Source: Nosema muscidifuracis (taxonomy: Eukaryota > Microsporidia > Nosematidae). From it: a DNA stretch of 64,000 nucleotides. The position numbers and the translations under genes are program-made. Shown here piece by piece: positions 28,609-38,550 of the stretch; position 1 is the first letter of the stretch, and each line of letters begins with the position of its first letter. Location of the stretch: assembly GCA_028335825.1 (NCBI GenBank), contig JAIOKI010000003.1:496001-560000 (forward strand). The letters run 5' to 3'. The notes beneath the pieces are model-generated. The model ran no database searches. It saw only the letters and a list, made by a program, of their open reading frames with translations, and was not told where the DNA came from.

Positions 28609-30036
28609 TTATCTGTCTACACTTTTTAATATATCATCTAATTTGTTGTACAGTTGAATCAAATCATCATATTCACAATAATCGACTTGTTGATATATTT
28701 TATCAAGAATTTTTTTACTCTTCATTTTTAATTCAGTCAACTTTTTTGTATCATCAATCTCGACTTCCTGTGAAATATTAAATTTCGGACTAAAAAATAA
28801 TGAACTATTAGTCAGAAAGCTTGAATTTGTGAGGGAAGATTTATTCATAATAGACGAATTGGGTGAGTTTTTTATTGGCGTTTTAATACTATTTCTCTTA
28901 AAGTCTTTGATTCTTGAAGCGTATCGTAATGTATTCAAAGTATGTTCCAAATTTTCGTAAGAAGGACTAATCGTAGCAATAATACAAGTTTTTGATTCAC
29001 CAATAAAAGAATTCTTCAAAATTTGTGTTAATTTGCTTTGTCTAAATGGAAGATGTTTTTTATCTTGTTCTATTCCTCTTATACATTCCTTTAAAGCTAG
29101 AAGACTTTTATTAATTTCAGCACCTTCGTTCTTAGTTTCTACTGAAATTGTTTTTCTATCATTTCCTCTTTCACTCCCTGCTAAATCAACAAAAATTAAT
29201 GAATTTGAGCTGTTTATGGCATTCGACTTCTTTTTATCATAACTTACTATTAAGACAGCATGTGATCTTGAAGATTTAGAATTGGCACCTGTCACTCCTG
29301 TTCTTCTCAAATGTAATCCTTTATTTATTATCTTACAAATATCATCATAACTCTTAAATTCAAAAGTAGATGAGTTTGATAGATGAACTATTCCACCAGC
29401 TTCTCTTAATGTAATTTTTTCTCTTTTGTTTAATAAGTCATAAATATTCCCTAAATATATTTCACAAAAAGTTACAACTCCAGTCGACTTATGTTTTGAA
29501 ATATCTGTAAGTGCTTTATATATAACTCCATTATTTTCTTCCATCATCGTATAAGTTTTACCTGTTCCTGTTTGACCATAAGCTATAATGGATCCACATC
29601 CTCCATTAATAACATGATTTACAACAGTTCTAAGTCCTTTTTTATAAACATTTTCATTTGTCATGTTTTTTTCAAATGCTAAATCAAAAACAAATTGATG
29701 TTTCTCAGTAAAAGACTGTAAATCTACTTTGAGTTTAGGCTCATTTACAATAATGTTATTATCAACAATATCAATAGCATCATCATTTTCATCTTCTATG
29801 GGACGTTTACGAACACAAACAATAATTTTTTCTTCCGTAAGTAAGTCTTCATCAGCGTATTCTTGAATTAGTCTCATTAATTTAATTCTTTCAGATAAAT
29901 TGTGTATACCTAAATTTTCTAAATCTTCTGATTTATAATTTAATAAAGAATTAAAAGAATTTATTCCCTCTCTAATTAACAATATGTATATGTGATACAA
30001 TCCCATGTCTTTCAATATCTGTTCAAAATTATTCAT
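28609..30036 (-). CDS. kinesin-13 type motor with N-terminal SAM domain
   Basis: 475 residues. Residues about 5-60 resemble a SAM domain (GLYHIYILLIREGINSFNSL … LGIHNLSERIKLMRLI). The internal motor follows: VCVRKRP, KVDLQSFTEKHQFVFDLAFE, P-loop GQTGTGKT near 155, SKSSRSHA, DLAGSERG and the LNTLRYASRIK end. A motor in the middle of the chain and the KVD…F.FD block mark kinesin-13, which depolymerises microtubule ends; SAM plus kinesin-13 is the KIF24 arrangement. The start is set at the ATG after ACCC (30048-30050 on the plus strand); a frame ten codons longer would start with GTG. Confidence 0.9.
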   Translation of the reverse strand: MNNFEQILKDMGLYHIYILLIREGINSFNSLLNYKSEDLENLGIHNLSERIKLMRLIQEYADEDLLTEEKIIVCVRKRPIEDENDDAIDIVDNNIIVNEPKLKVDLQSFTEKHQFVFDLAFEKNMTNENVYKKGLRTVVNHVINGGCGSIIAYGQTGTGKTYTMMEENNGVIYKALTDISKHKSTGVVTFCEIYLGNIYDLLNKREKITLREAGGIVHLSNSSTFEFKSYDDICKIINKGLHLRRTGVTGANSKSSRSHAVLIVSYDKKKSNAINSSNSLIFVDLAGSERGNDRKTISVETKNEGAEINKSLLALKECIRGIEQDKKHLPFRQSKLTQILKNSFIGESKTCIIATISPSYENLEHTLNTLRYASRIKDFKRNSIKTPIKNSPNSSIMNKSSLTNSSFLTNSSLFFSPKFNISQEVEIDDTKKLTELKMKSKKILDKIYQQVDYCEYDDLIQLYNKLDDILKSVDR

Positions 30037-30047
30037 CTTAAATTTTA

Positions 30048-30050
30048 GGG
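30048..30050 (-). promoter_or_regulatory. CCC start signal that fixes the kinesin start
   Basis: CCC on the minus strand, 11 bases before the ATG at 30036. Confidence 0.6.
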
Positions 30051-30163
30051 TAAATCTAAAAAACACAAAAAATGATACAATTTTGTAAACGTTAAAATAT
30101 TTATATACTTCAAATTTGAAGAAGAAGTCAATTTCTAAAATTTCGAAAAATTTTACCCGTTAA

Positions 30164-31348
30164 ATGGCTCAAAAATATTTTAAACCGCAAATAAAATTCA
30201 TATCACGTACTATGATAAAAAAAGAACTAAATTTTGGTGACAAAGAGTTTGACGAGCTTGTTACACTTATTGGTCTATTCCCATATGTACCCAAAGAGAA
30301 ACAGAAGATGGATAAAATTCAAGATTTTTTTTATAGAATGGTCGATTATGAAAAAATCAAGAAATCTGAAGTATTTAAAACTTTTAAGATTAACAAGAAG
30401 AAAGCAGATAAAAAAAAGAAATATACTGATCAAGGTTTACTTTTAAGAGCTGAAAAGATTAAAGAAGAAGAATATAATTATATTGATCTTATACAGAATA
30501 GATATAGATGTTTTGGTAAAGCAGTAGATGAACTTAGTGGATCACTTTCAGGATTATGCTTATCTAATAAATTGAGCTTAGATAAGGAAATTGAAGAAGT
30601 TTTAAATGAATTTAAAAAATTTGTAATAGCAAATAATTTACTTAAGTATGGATTTATGTCTTCAAAAGGAATATATTATGAAGCCAATATCAAAAATATA
30701 CGAATTATATGGCTTAATCCTTATAATGGAGTTAATTTAGAGGATCTTGTTGAAATCAAAAAAGACGAGCCAATTCCTTTTAAATGGAGTGAATTAAATT
30801 TTTTGCACTATGCTTCTGAAGAAGAAGAAACTGATGACTCAGAAGAAGAATATATAAAATCTGATAAATTAGATGTTTCATTATTGTCATACGCTATTCC
30901 ATTACAAAAATATCATATCAAATTAGTTTTGCACAATCTAAAAAGTAAATATCAATCTTTAAAAGATGATTCAAGTAGAATATTTGAAAATATAAAATTC
31001 TCTATCGATTGCGATAACTTAAAACAAGATTTAATTTTTCTCATTGAATGTTGTGGAGGTTCTTTTATTGAAGATCAATCTTTTGATATATGTTTGGGTG
31101 AAATATTTGATAATGTTATTGATGGAAAAATATACTGCCATCCTCAATATATCTTTGATAGTTTAAATTCTAACAAAAAATTAGATGTTAGTGACTATCT
31201 AGTAGGAAAGAAGCTTCCTAAACATATTTCTCCATTTAAAATCAATAATTTTATTGATCCAGACTTATTGAAATCTTTAAGTAAGAATAAAAAAAATAAG
31301 TTACAAGATATAATTGATGGATTTGATGATGTTCATTATAAAGGATAG
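30164..31348 (+). CDS. NOP7: pescadillo (NOP7)
   Basis: 394 residues. The pescadillo N-terminal domain (KFISRTMIKKELNFGDKEFD, then LIGLFPYVPKEK, then DFFYRMVDYEKIKKS and RYRCFGKAVDELSG) is followed by a linker with acidic run EEEETDDSEEE and a BRCT domain at about 268-350 (IFENIKFSIDCDNLKQDLIF … FDSLNSNKKLDVSDYLVGKK). Nop7 joins Erb1 and Ytm1 in 60S subunit maturation in the nucleolus. It is shorter than yeast Nop7 (605), lacking the basic C-terminus. CCC lies five bases before the ATG. The kinesin gene is divergent, 127 bases away. Confidence 0.92.
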   Translation: MAQKYFKPQIKFISRTMIKKELNFGDKEFDELVTLIGLFPYVPKEKQKMDKIQDFFYRMVDYEKIKKSEVFKTFKINKKKADKKKKYTDQGLLLRAEKIKEEEYNYIDLIQNRYRCFGKAVDELSGSLSGLCLSNKLSLDKEIEEVLNEFKKFVIANNLLKYGFMSSKGIYYEANIKNIRIIWLNPYNGVNLEDLVEIKKDEPIPFKWSELNFLHYASEEEETDDSEEEYIKSDKLDVSLLSYAIPLQKYHIKLVLHNLKSKYQSLKDDSSRIFENIKFSIDCDNLKQDLIFLIECCGGSFIEDQSFDICLGEIFDNVIDGKIYCHPQYIFDSLNSNKKLDVSDYLVGKKLPKHISPFKINNFIDPDLLKSLSKNKKNKLQDIIDGFDDVHYKG

Positions 31349-31503
31349 ATTAATTAAAATATAAAAACAGATAAACAATTTGATTAATAAAACTCTTTGT
31401 TTTTTTTAATACATTACTAAAAATATCAGTATTTTTTAAATTTCTTAATTTTAAGATAACCAATTGTCTAATGTTAATAAAAAATATTTTTTAAGGGCTG
31501 CTA

Positions 31504-32142
31504 ATGATAGAGGAAGAAGAAAAAATGATTTTTTATCTTGAGGAACTTGATAACAACTTCTCAAAGATTAATCGTACATTGAAGGAAATAGAAGATAAAA
31601 TAGAAAACATTTACAATAAAAATTTGAAGTTAGTTGATAACTACAAACCTTTTATTAGACTCTTCTCTAGCAATAAAAAGATTCAAAGTCCAAAAATGGA
31701 AACAACACAAGAACTTGAAAAATTGAGAGTTGAACTCGATAGCTCAGTTATTATGAAATCTTCTTCACCTAAGGATCCATTTGCCAATACATCTTCAGAT
31801 TTATTAAACAAAAATATTTTGGATAAGTTTAATGACGAAACAAAATGCGAGTCTTCTTCTACAGTAGAAGAATTAAAAATTTACAGTGACTGCTACAACG
31901 ATGAAGATTCATCTTCCGATCTTATTGAATTTGATATAAATAGAATACCAGCTATATTCAAAAGTGAAGAAGATTTTTTTAAAGTTTATAATTTTATAGT
32001 CGAGAATAAGAAGATTCGCTTTGATGAAATTATAGACCATTTTTCGAATGTGGAGTATGATAAAATATGTGTTTATTTGGATGTTCTTCGTAATAAGAAA
32101 TTTGTAAAAAAGAAGGGAAATATTTTTTTTATTGAATTCTAA
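31504..32142 (+). CDS. probable Ask1-like DASH/Dam1 complex subunit
   Basis: 212 residues. The N-terminal 55 residues (LEELDNNFSKINRTLKEIED … LVDNYKPFIRLFSS) resemble the Ask1 core, where a LQEIDxNFSKAHRI helix is followed by a second helix ending in a KPFxxxF-type stretch. The middle is Ser/Asp-rich and looks phosphorylatable (SSSPKDPFANTSS, DEDSSSDLIEFD). The last 60 residues form three helices and a short basic end. Ask1 is part of the ring that couples kinetochores to microtubules. The match is short and by eye, so it is tentative. GGG lies six bases upstream of the ATG. Confidence 0.5.
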   Translation: MIEEEEKMIFYLEELDNNFSKINRTLKEIEDKIENIYNKNLKLVDNYKPFIRLFSSNKKIQSPKMETTQELEKLRVELDSSVIMKSSSPKDPFANTSSDLLNKNILDKFNDETKCESSSTVEELKIYSDCYNDEDSSSDLIEFDINRIPAIFKSEEDFFKVYNFIVENKKIRFDEIIDHFSNVEYDKICVYLDVLRNKKFVKKKGNIFFIEF

Positions 32143-32149
32143 GGGATAA

Positions 32150-32536
32150 ATGTTAGAAGATGGTTTACAAATACAAAATGCATATGACTTTTATTTCAAT
32201 CGTATAATTTTTAAACTTGAATCTATAAATATAATGCGTCATAATGAAGTATTGAGTAAGACAGGTCTTAAAATTGGTATATTTGATTTCTGTGGAAAAT
32301 TAAAATATTATATGAGATATTTTATAGATATCACATCAGAAATATATCTAATAGAAGATGACTTTGAAAACGATGTTACTGATCTTCTTGATAAGTACGA
32401 TATTGTATATTTTTTTGATGATATTAACTTTGTTAATGATAATGTATTTTACAAAGATTATCAAAATAAGAAAAGCTTTATATTTGTATTATTTTCAGGT
32501 GGTAAATTTGAGAAATATCAAATCTACAATAAATAA
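32150..32536 (+). CDS. unknown 128-residue protein
   Basis: Starts seven bases after the previous stop, with TAA-GGG-ATAA before its ATG so that the G signal touches the upstream stop codon. Composition is mixed alpha/beta: GLKIGIFDFCGKLKYYMRYF, EIYLIEDDFENDVTDLLDKYD, and KKSFIFVLFSGGKFEKYQIY. The strand-like hydrophobic runs spaced by acidic turns would suit a small Rossmann-like or kinetochore/adaptor fold, but I do not recognise it. Tight packing with the Ask1-like gene suggests no more than neighbourhood. Confidence 0.75.
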   Translation: MLEDGLQIQNAYDFYFNRIIFKLESINIMRHNEVLSKTGLKIGIFDFCGKLKYYMRYFIDITSEIYLIEDDFENDVTDLLDKYDIVYFFDDINFVNDNVFYKDYQNKKSFIFVLFSGGKFEKYQIYNK

Positions 32537-32778
32537 AATTTGTTATTTTATATTTAGACTTAAAAGAATTAAAGTTATTGTAAATAACAAAATGCAAGAT
32601 AATTGTTAAATATCATTTTTAATATTTTTAAACCAACAAACTCTTTTGTTTATGCAAAAAAATATAAAAATAAACTTTGAGCATAAATTTACTTAGAAAT
32701 GAAATCTGATTCCACAGAATATGATAGATCATATTTTGATTTTTGATTTACATTTAAAGAATTTCGAATTTTAGGGAT

Positions 32779-35340
32779 ATGAAATATAAAGAATATGATA
32801 AGTTCAAACAATTGCTTGAAGAATGTATATACATACCATTTAAAAATCTGAATAAGACAAATGTTACTCTTTTGCCAACTATGATATTGGTTGAAATACC
32901 TGATGATGAATACAAAATATCATCCTTTACAGCTTATTTGAAATATGGAAAAAGTAAATGGAAAATTACAAAATACAAATATAAATTATTCCAATTATGC
33001 AATTTACTAGAGAAAGATGGAATTCTGATTAATAGTTTCAGACATATTAATGTATTCACCGCATCAAAAGATATCATAATAAATATAATCGATGAAATAT
33101 TCGAGAAATCCCGATATATTAAGATGCCTGAAGCGTATCTATTTTTCAGAATATCGCAATATTCATTTTATGGAGAGAAAAGATATGAGGAAACGTTTTT
33201 TTTGTCTATTAGTAATATGAAAAACCCTAGTGCATGCTGTACATGTGTATTGATTGATAAAAAACTGCTCAAGTCTTACTACTTAATATGCAAAGATACA
33301 CACATATTATTTTATGACTACAAACACACAAAGAAAGTTGAGAAAATAATATTTTTTAAGAAGGATTTTAATTATCGTATTGTCAGAGGTTCATTACATA
33401 CCTCACTTATAATAATAGAAGACGGTTATAAATACACGATAACATCTTTGTTTAAAAAACGTGTAGAAGATCTATATGAACAAATTGATGAAACACTAAA
33501 AACATACAATAAAGGATTATCGGGGTTTTCTCCTTTAAGAAATAATAATATAGTTAACTTTTTTATAGACGGTAAAGATTATTTTGAGGATCTTTATTAT
33601 GTTCTTAAAAATGCTAAGAAAGAAATTTATATGGCTGGTTGGTGGATATTTCCTAAATTATATTTAGAAAGAATCAGAGTTAAACCAGGAACAAAAAAGA
33701 CACATAGACTCGATCATATTTTAAGAAAAGTTGCTAAAAAGGGAGTTAAAGTATATATACTTATCTATCAAGAAATTCAATATGCTATATCAATTAATTC
33801 CGGATATACTTATGATATTTTTACAAAATTGCATCCTAATATATCAGTAATAAGACATCCATTTAATAAACCTAATAGTTTTATTTATTGGTCGCATCAT
33901 GAAAAAATAGTGATTGTTGACCAAAGAATAGCTTATATAGGAGGTATAGATTTATGTTTAGGGAGATATGATACAGACGAGCATCTTCTTTTTGAGAAAG
34001 ATAACATAAAAAGTAAATATCAACCACGCACACGAAATAGTATTCACACTTTATCAATATATAATGATAAAATATCTAATACTTTTGATGGATATACTTG
34101 GCCTGGTATGGACTTTTCAAATCCCTTAAAACAAGATTTTAAAGAGATTAACGAAGCTGATAAATCTCTAATAGATCGAAGTAAAATTCCTAGAATGCCA
34201 TGGCATGATATTCAATGTAAAGTAGTTGGTGGATCTGCTTTTGATATCTCGTTACATTTTATTGAAAGATGGAATTATTTAACTGAATCGAATTTAATAA
34301 TACCAAATGAAACTTATTTTTCTAATTCATATTGTGATACATACCCATATGTATCTAGCCAAGTTTTGAGATCTATAGGTAAATGGTCATTGAATAAATT
34401 AACAGAAGATTCTATATATTTAGGGTATCTTATGTTAATCAAAAATGCAAGAGATTATATTTATATAGAAAACCAATTTTTTATTACAAAATCTGTGACA
34501 GATTCGAACTCAAATCCAAAGAATCTTATAGGACTGGAAATTATAAATCGAATTATTCGTGCACACAAAGAAATGAAGCCTTTTAAAGTTTATATTATTG
34601 TTCCACTTCTTCCAGCATTTGAACTTGATATTTCTTTAGAATCTAACTCTGTACTTATGCACTTGCTAAAAATTCAATCTGAGTGCATAAAGAAGCATGA
34701 AAACTCATTTATCAATGTTCTTGCAAAAGAAGGCATTGATTACAAAGATTATGTATTGTTTTTATCATTACAAAAATATCAGGAGAATTATGGTGAAGTG
34801 CATTGTGAGCAAATTTATGTACATTCTAAACTTATAATAGCTGATGGTAATAAAATGATAATAGGAAGTGCAAATATCAATGATAGAAGTATGTTAGGTG
34901 ATAGAGATTCAGAAGCTTGTCTGTACATAGAAGATTTCAAATACAATCAAGTTAATGATCTGATCAAGAAATTATTCAAAGAACATATAGGATATAAGCA
35001 AATTAAAAGTAATAAGACAAAATTCAAAAAGATTTATGATGAATTTAGTCTACCCGTCTTAAGATTATCAGATGATATTTTCTTCAAAGAGATATGTAAA
35101 ATAGCAACAAATAATACAAATTTATACCATACTTTGTTTAATAGCTTTTTAAATAATCATATAAAAACATTTAGATCATACTATAAAATCATATCTAAAC
35201 CTAAACCAAATTTAGATAACAAATTGAAAGATATTATCGGTAGTTTTGTACTTTACCCATTCGAATTTCTTATAGATGAAGATCTTTCATCTGGATTCTT
35301 AAGCTTAGATTCGATTATTCCAGAAATAATTTATTATTGA
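32779..35340 (+). CDS. phospholipase D (PLD1/SPO14 type)
   Basis: 853 residues. Two HKD motifs, both complete: HHEKIVIVDQRIAYIGG near 373 and VHSKLIIADGNKMIIGSANI near 681. The N-terminal 240 residues have a PX-like part (ISSFTAYLKYGKSKWKITKY … FQLCNLLEKDG) and a PH-like part (CCTCVLIDKKLLKSYYLICK, HILFYDYKHTKKVEKIIFFK), the eukaryotic PLD order. The PLD core also has WSHH and the YWRGRxxxxPGMDF-like PGMDFSNPLKQDFKE region. It turns phosphatidylcholine into phosphatidic acid on membranes; yeast Spo14 is needed for spore membrane formation. GGG lies three bases before the ATG. Confidence 0.95.
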   Translation: MKYKEYDKFKQLLEECIYIPFKNLNKTNVTLLPTMILVEIPDDEYKISSFTAYLKYGKSKWKITKYKYKLFQLCNLLEKDGILINSFRHINVFTASKDIIINIIDEIFEKSRYIKMPEAYLFFRISQYSFYGEKRYEETFFLSISNMKNPSACCTCVLIDKKLLKSYYLICKDTHILFYDYKHTKKVEKIIFFKKDFNYRIVRGSLHTSLIIIEDGYKYTITSLFKKRVEDLYEQIDETLKTYNKGLSGFSPLRNNNIVNFFIDGKDYFEDLYYVLKNAKKEIYMAGWWIFPKLYLERIRVKPGTKKTHRLDHILRKVAKKGVKVYILIYQEIQYAISINSGYTYDIFTKLHPNISVIRHPFNKPNSFIYWSHHEKIVIVDQRIAYIGGIDLCLGRYDTDEHLLFEKDNIKSKYQPRTRNSIHTLSIYNDKISNTFDGYTWPGMDFSNPLKQDFKEINEADKSLIDRSKIPRMPWHDIQCKVVGGSAFDISLHFIERWNYLTESNLIIPNETYFSNSYCDTYPYVSSQVLRSIGKWSLNKLTEDSIYLGYLMLIKNARDYIYIENQFFITKSVTDSNSNPKNLIGLEIINRIIRAHKEMKPFKVYIIVPLLPAFELDISLESNSVLMHLLKIQSECIKKHENSFINVLAKEGIDYKDYVLFLSLQKYQENYGEVHCEQIYVHSKLIIADGNKMIIGSANINDRSMLGDRDSEACLYIEDFKYNQVNDLIKKLFKEHIGYKQIKSNKTKFKKIYDEFSLPVLRLSDDIFFKEICKIATNNTNLYHTLFNSFLNNHIKTFRSYYKIISKPKPNLDNKLKDIIGSFVLYPFEFLIDEDLSSGFLSLDSIIPEIIYY

Positions 35341-35426
35341 TCGTTAAACTTTTAAATAAAATTTTGTAATTACGAGATTATAAAAATAACTTGAATCATA
35401 ATTTTTGAATTGAATAAGCCCTCGTA

Positions 35427-36740
35427 ATGTTTTTCAAAAGTAGTAATTATTCCATAACTGATCATACGGTTGATCCGTTTGATATCATATACACAGCAGA
35501 AAATGAAATAAGAGAAGTAGGCGTTACAAATGATGGTGATATTTATTATACACAGGAAAATAACATCTATAAATTTGGTAAACAGAAAAAAAATAAAAGT
35601 CAAGACAGAATTTCTTATTTACGAGTAATTGATGACTTGTTAATAAGTGGAGACATATCTGGTAACATAAAGATTTTTAGTAAAAATATTCTTATAAGAA
35701 GTTATAGTGAGCATTCTAATAAAATTAATGGAATTGAGCTGTATGACGAAAAAATTTTAATTTCGTGTTCTGATGATGCTACAGTAAAGATTTATAATAT
35801 TTTAGAGCAGAAGTCGAACAAGACACTTGATTGGTTCGAAGATCGTGTAAGGGCTATAAAGATAGTTGAAGATGTTTTGTATATTGGACTTATGAATGGA
35901 TTCGTCTATGGAATATGTCTAAAGACTTATGAAAAGATATACGAATTTAATGTTAAGCAACCAGTTCATAAACTTGAATTTAATAATGGTGTTATATATT
36001 GCGCATCTATAAATAAGATTTATAAATTAGAGAAATCTATTATACAAATAGGAAGTCATACCAAACAAATTACTGAGCTGAAAATATATAAAAATAAGAT
36101 ACACAGTGTATCACTTGATGGATTTTTAAAGATTTGGTCATTGTGCGGCCAGTTAATTTCTAAGATAAATTTTAAAAGTCCAATTTTAGGATTTGATATC
36201 AAAAACGATATTTTATATTTCGGATTAGAAATTGGAAGATTATGCAAACTTGGAGATTCAAAAGTAAAACAAAAAGTGAAAGAAATTAAAAACAAGAATC
36301 TTAAAGATTATGAAGAAGAAATTCAATTTAAATTATTTGAACAAGAAATAATTAAGAATAATTATATAGAAAAATTATTAAAGAAATATGAACACAAAGG
36401 AGCTCTTATAGAAGCATTAAAGGGAAATAATTTTAAGGATGTTTTTGCTGTAATGTATTATTTACATCAACAAAATAAAATTAAGAATGCAGTCGTATGT
36501 CTCGAAAATCAATATCTTATCAAATTATTAGATTTCATCTCAGAAAATTTTCATATAAAAGTTTTATTCAATGTTTTTTATGAAACTTTAAATATAATAT
36601 TGTTAGATTATTCTCAGGAACTTATTGATGACCCTGAATTATCTGAAAGATTGGGATATTTGAGTGAGTTGGTTGATGAAGAATGTTTGTTTCAGGAGAA
36701 ATTAATTGAAGTTTACAGCTTTTTAGAATGTTTTGATTAA
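35427..36740 (+). CDS. UTP15: UTP15, WD40 subunit of the SSU processome
   Basis: 437 residues. About seven degenerate WD repeats fill 1-285 (for example SEHSNKINGIELYDEKILIS, SDDATVKIYN, SHTKQITELKIYKNKIHSV, SLDGFLKIWS). The C-terminal helical domain (LLKKYEHKGALIEALKGNNF, then YYLHQQNKIKNAVVCLENQY) matches the UTP15 C-terminal domain that binds the UtpA/t-UTP complex. It acts in early 18S pre-rRNA processing and rDNA transcription in the nucleolus. CCC lies five bases before the ATG. Confidence 0.85.
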   Translation: MFFKSSNYSITDHTVDPFDIIYTAENEIREVGVTNDGDIYYTQENNIYKFGKQKKNKSQDRISYLRVIDDLLISGDISGNIKIFSKNILIRSYSEHSNKINGIELYDEKILISCSDDATVKIYNILEQKSNKTLDWFEDRVRAIKIVEDVLYIGLMNGFVYGICLKTYEKIYEFNVKQPVHKLEFNNGVIYCASINKIYKLEKSIIQIGSHTKQITELKIYKNKIHSVSLDGFLKIWSLCGQLISKINFKSPILGFDIKNDILYFGLEIGRLCKLGDSKVKQKVKEIKNKNLKDYEEEIQFKLFEQEIIKNNYIEKLLKKYEHKGALIEALKGNNFKDVFAVMYYLHQQNKIKNAVVCLENQYLIKLLDFISENFHIKVLFNVFYETLNIILLDYSQELIDDPELSERLGYLSELVDEECLFQEKLIEVYSFLECFD

Positions 36741-36840
36741 TTAATATTAAATGAATTTTTTTACATAAAATATTTTTTATGGCATAAATGTGTTTCAATG
36801 CTAATTTTATATTTAAATTTTTCATCCCCATAAATCTTAA

Positions 36841-38283
36841 ATGTATGAAGACATCAAAAATCAAATAATAAAATCATACAAATATTGTAACTATGATAAT
36901 ATGGCTTTTCTATCATCATTCTTGTACTCAAATACTACAAAATACAAGATTATGTTACCTATATCCCTATATTATACCCATGAATATAATAGAGCTCTCT
37001 CTTTTTTATCTAGGATGAATACAACTACATCAGTCTTTTATGAATATCTTTGTTTAAAAAATCTTAAGGAGTATAAGCAAGCCTTAGATTGCCTTAAGAA
37101 AATTGTTTTTGATGAAGTAGAGGATGATGATTTAGATTTGGAAATGTTTGTTGTAGATAAGAATGATAAAGAATATTTTTATAATGATATGGCTGTACTT
37201 TATACACAGCTTTATGATAGAGATGAAGCTATCAAATATTTTAAACATAGTATTTCTATTTATCCAATATTTACTACCATCGAAAATTTATCTAATGAAT
37301 CTGAGCTTAAAGATATTGTACCAGATAAAAAAGCTTATTTGAATATTAAAATGAAAGAGAATCAGAAAAATGGTAGATCAGATATAAAATTTGGTACAAG
37401 TCTTAATCAGTTTGTATTAGATATTATGAGTTATGATCTTATAGTGGATAAATATAAGCATTTTATACCTGGAATAGGATCTTATGCTATATCTTTTTAT
37501 GCTAAGTATAAATTTGAGTTAGGATTTACAGAAGAATCTAAGAAGTTATTTTATTTTTTAAGATCTTTAGATCCTCAATTTTTACACAATATGGATTATT
37601 TTAGTACAGTCTTATGGCATTTACCTGAAATTACTGAATTGGGTATTTTATGTAAGAATCTTATTCTTGATTCTTCTAATAGTCCAATAACATGGAAAGC
37701 TCTTGGTAATTTTTATAATCATAAGAATGATTATAAGAGAAGCATGTTATGTTTAGAAAGAAGTCTTTATCTACTTAATGATCCTTATACACTCAATCTT
37801 CTTGGATTTGAGAGTGTATATAAGAATGAATACACAGAAGCTTTAGAATATTTTAAGAAGAGTATGTTAATGCTTAAGAAGAATTATAAGTCAATGTATG
37901 GATGTGCTCTTGTATATGATAAGATGGATAAGAAATCATCAGCAGAATTTTATTATAAGAAATGTATGTATAATAATCAGCTTAGAGTAATGGGAATGAA
38001 ATTTTTTATTAAACATGGAGAAATGGATACAGCAATTTGTATATTTAAAGAAGGAATGGGATTTGAAATTTCAGATATAAATAGATTAGCTAAGATGATT
38101 ATTGAAAAAAAAGGTTCTTATAGCAGTGTAGAAGAATTTCTTATTTTAGAATTTGTAGAAATTCTTACTAGATTAAGTCTATTAGAATTTGCTAAGAGTG
38201 TGTTAAATATTGTTGAATATCGTGGGGATACTTATTATAAAAAGAAAGAAATTGTGTATGAAAAAAAATACAGTTTTATATAA
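36841..38283 (+). CDS. CDC27: CDC27/APC3 subunit of the anaphase-promoting complex
   Basis: 480 residues of TPR repeats. The diagnostic part is MDYFSTVLWHLPEITELGIL followed by DSSNSPITWKALGNFYNHKN, matching the CDC27 segment MEIYSTxLWHL…D…SPExWCAxGN. Further TPRs follow (YTLNLLGFESVYKNEYTEAL, SMYGCALVYDKMDKKSSAEF). CDC27 binds coactivators Cdc20/Cdh1 and helps the complex mark cyclin B and securin. It is shorter than yeast Cdc27 (758): the N-terminal TPRs are reduced and the disordered linker is gone. CCCC lies 12 bases upstream of the ATG. Confidence 0.88.
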   Translation: MYEDIKNQIIKSYKYCNYDNMAFLSSFLYSNTTKYKIMLPISLYYTHEYNRALSFLSRMNTTTSVFYEYLCLKNLKEYKQALDCLKKIVFDEVEDDDLDLEMFVVDKNDKEYFYNDMAVLYTQLYDRDEAIKYFKHSISIYPIFTTIENLSNESELKDIVPDKKAYLNIKMKENQKNGRSDIKFGTSLNQFVLDIMSYDLIVDKYKHFIPGIGSYAISFYAKYKFELGFTEESKKLFYFLRSLDPQFLHNMDYFSTVLWHLPEITELGILCKNLILDSSNSPITWKALGNFYNHKNDYKRSMLCLERSLYLLNDPYTLNLLGFESVYKNEYTEALEYFKKSMLMLKKNYKSMYGCALVYDKMDKKSSAEFYYKKCMYNNQLRVMGMKFFIKHGEMDTAICIFKEGMGFEISDINRLAKMIIEKKGSYSSVEEFLILEFVEILTRLSLLEFAKSVLNIVEYRGDTYYKKKEIVYEKKYSFI

Positions 38284-38287
38284 AAAT

Positions 38288-38550
38288 CTATATTTTTATT
38301 GGTGGATGAAAAAATATGTATTTTTATAGGTGAACAGGAAAGAAATTTATATTTTTATTAGTGGATAGGAAAGAAATTTATATTTTTATTAGTGGATAGG
38401 AAAGAAATTCATATTTTTATTGGTGAATAGGAAAACAATTTATATTTTTATTAGTGGATGAAAAAATTCATATTTTTATAGGTGATTAGAAAAGAAATTG
38501 TTAACTAAAAAAATCAATCCCTTTTTTATAGGTGAATAGGAAATTTTTTA
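38288..38550. repeat. 31-bp tandem repeat between CDC27 and GNA1
   Basis: Seven to eight copies of a unit ATATTTTTATTAGTGGATAGGAAAGAAATTT with variants GGTGAACAGG and GGTGATTAGA. The array fills the space between two convergent genes and ends in the last codons of GNA1. Confidence 0.88.

Noticed and set aside
28609-30066. Longer kinesin frame starting at 30066
   Set aside because: It would start with GTG and would put the CCC signal inside the coding region.
32358-32609. Open frame overlapping the unknown gene at 32150-32536
   Set aside because: It lies in another frame over a gene with a G start signal and is hydrophobic through A+T bias only.
38288-38550. CRISPR-like array, because short units recur regularly
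   Set aside because: Units are directly adjacent with no unique spacers, and the genome is eukaryotic; it is a plain minisatellite.
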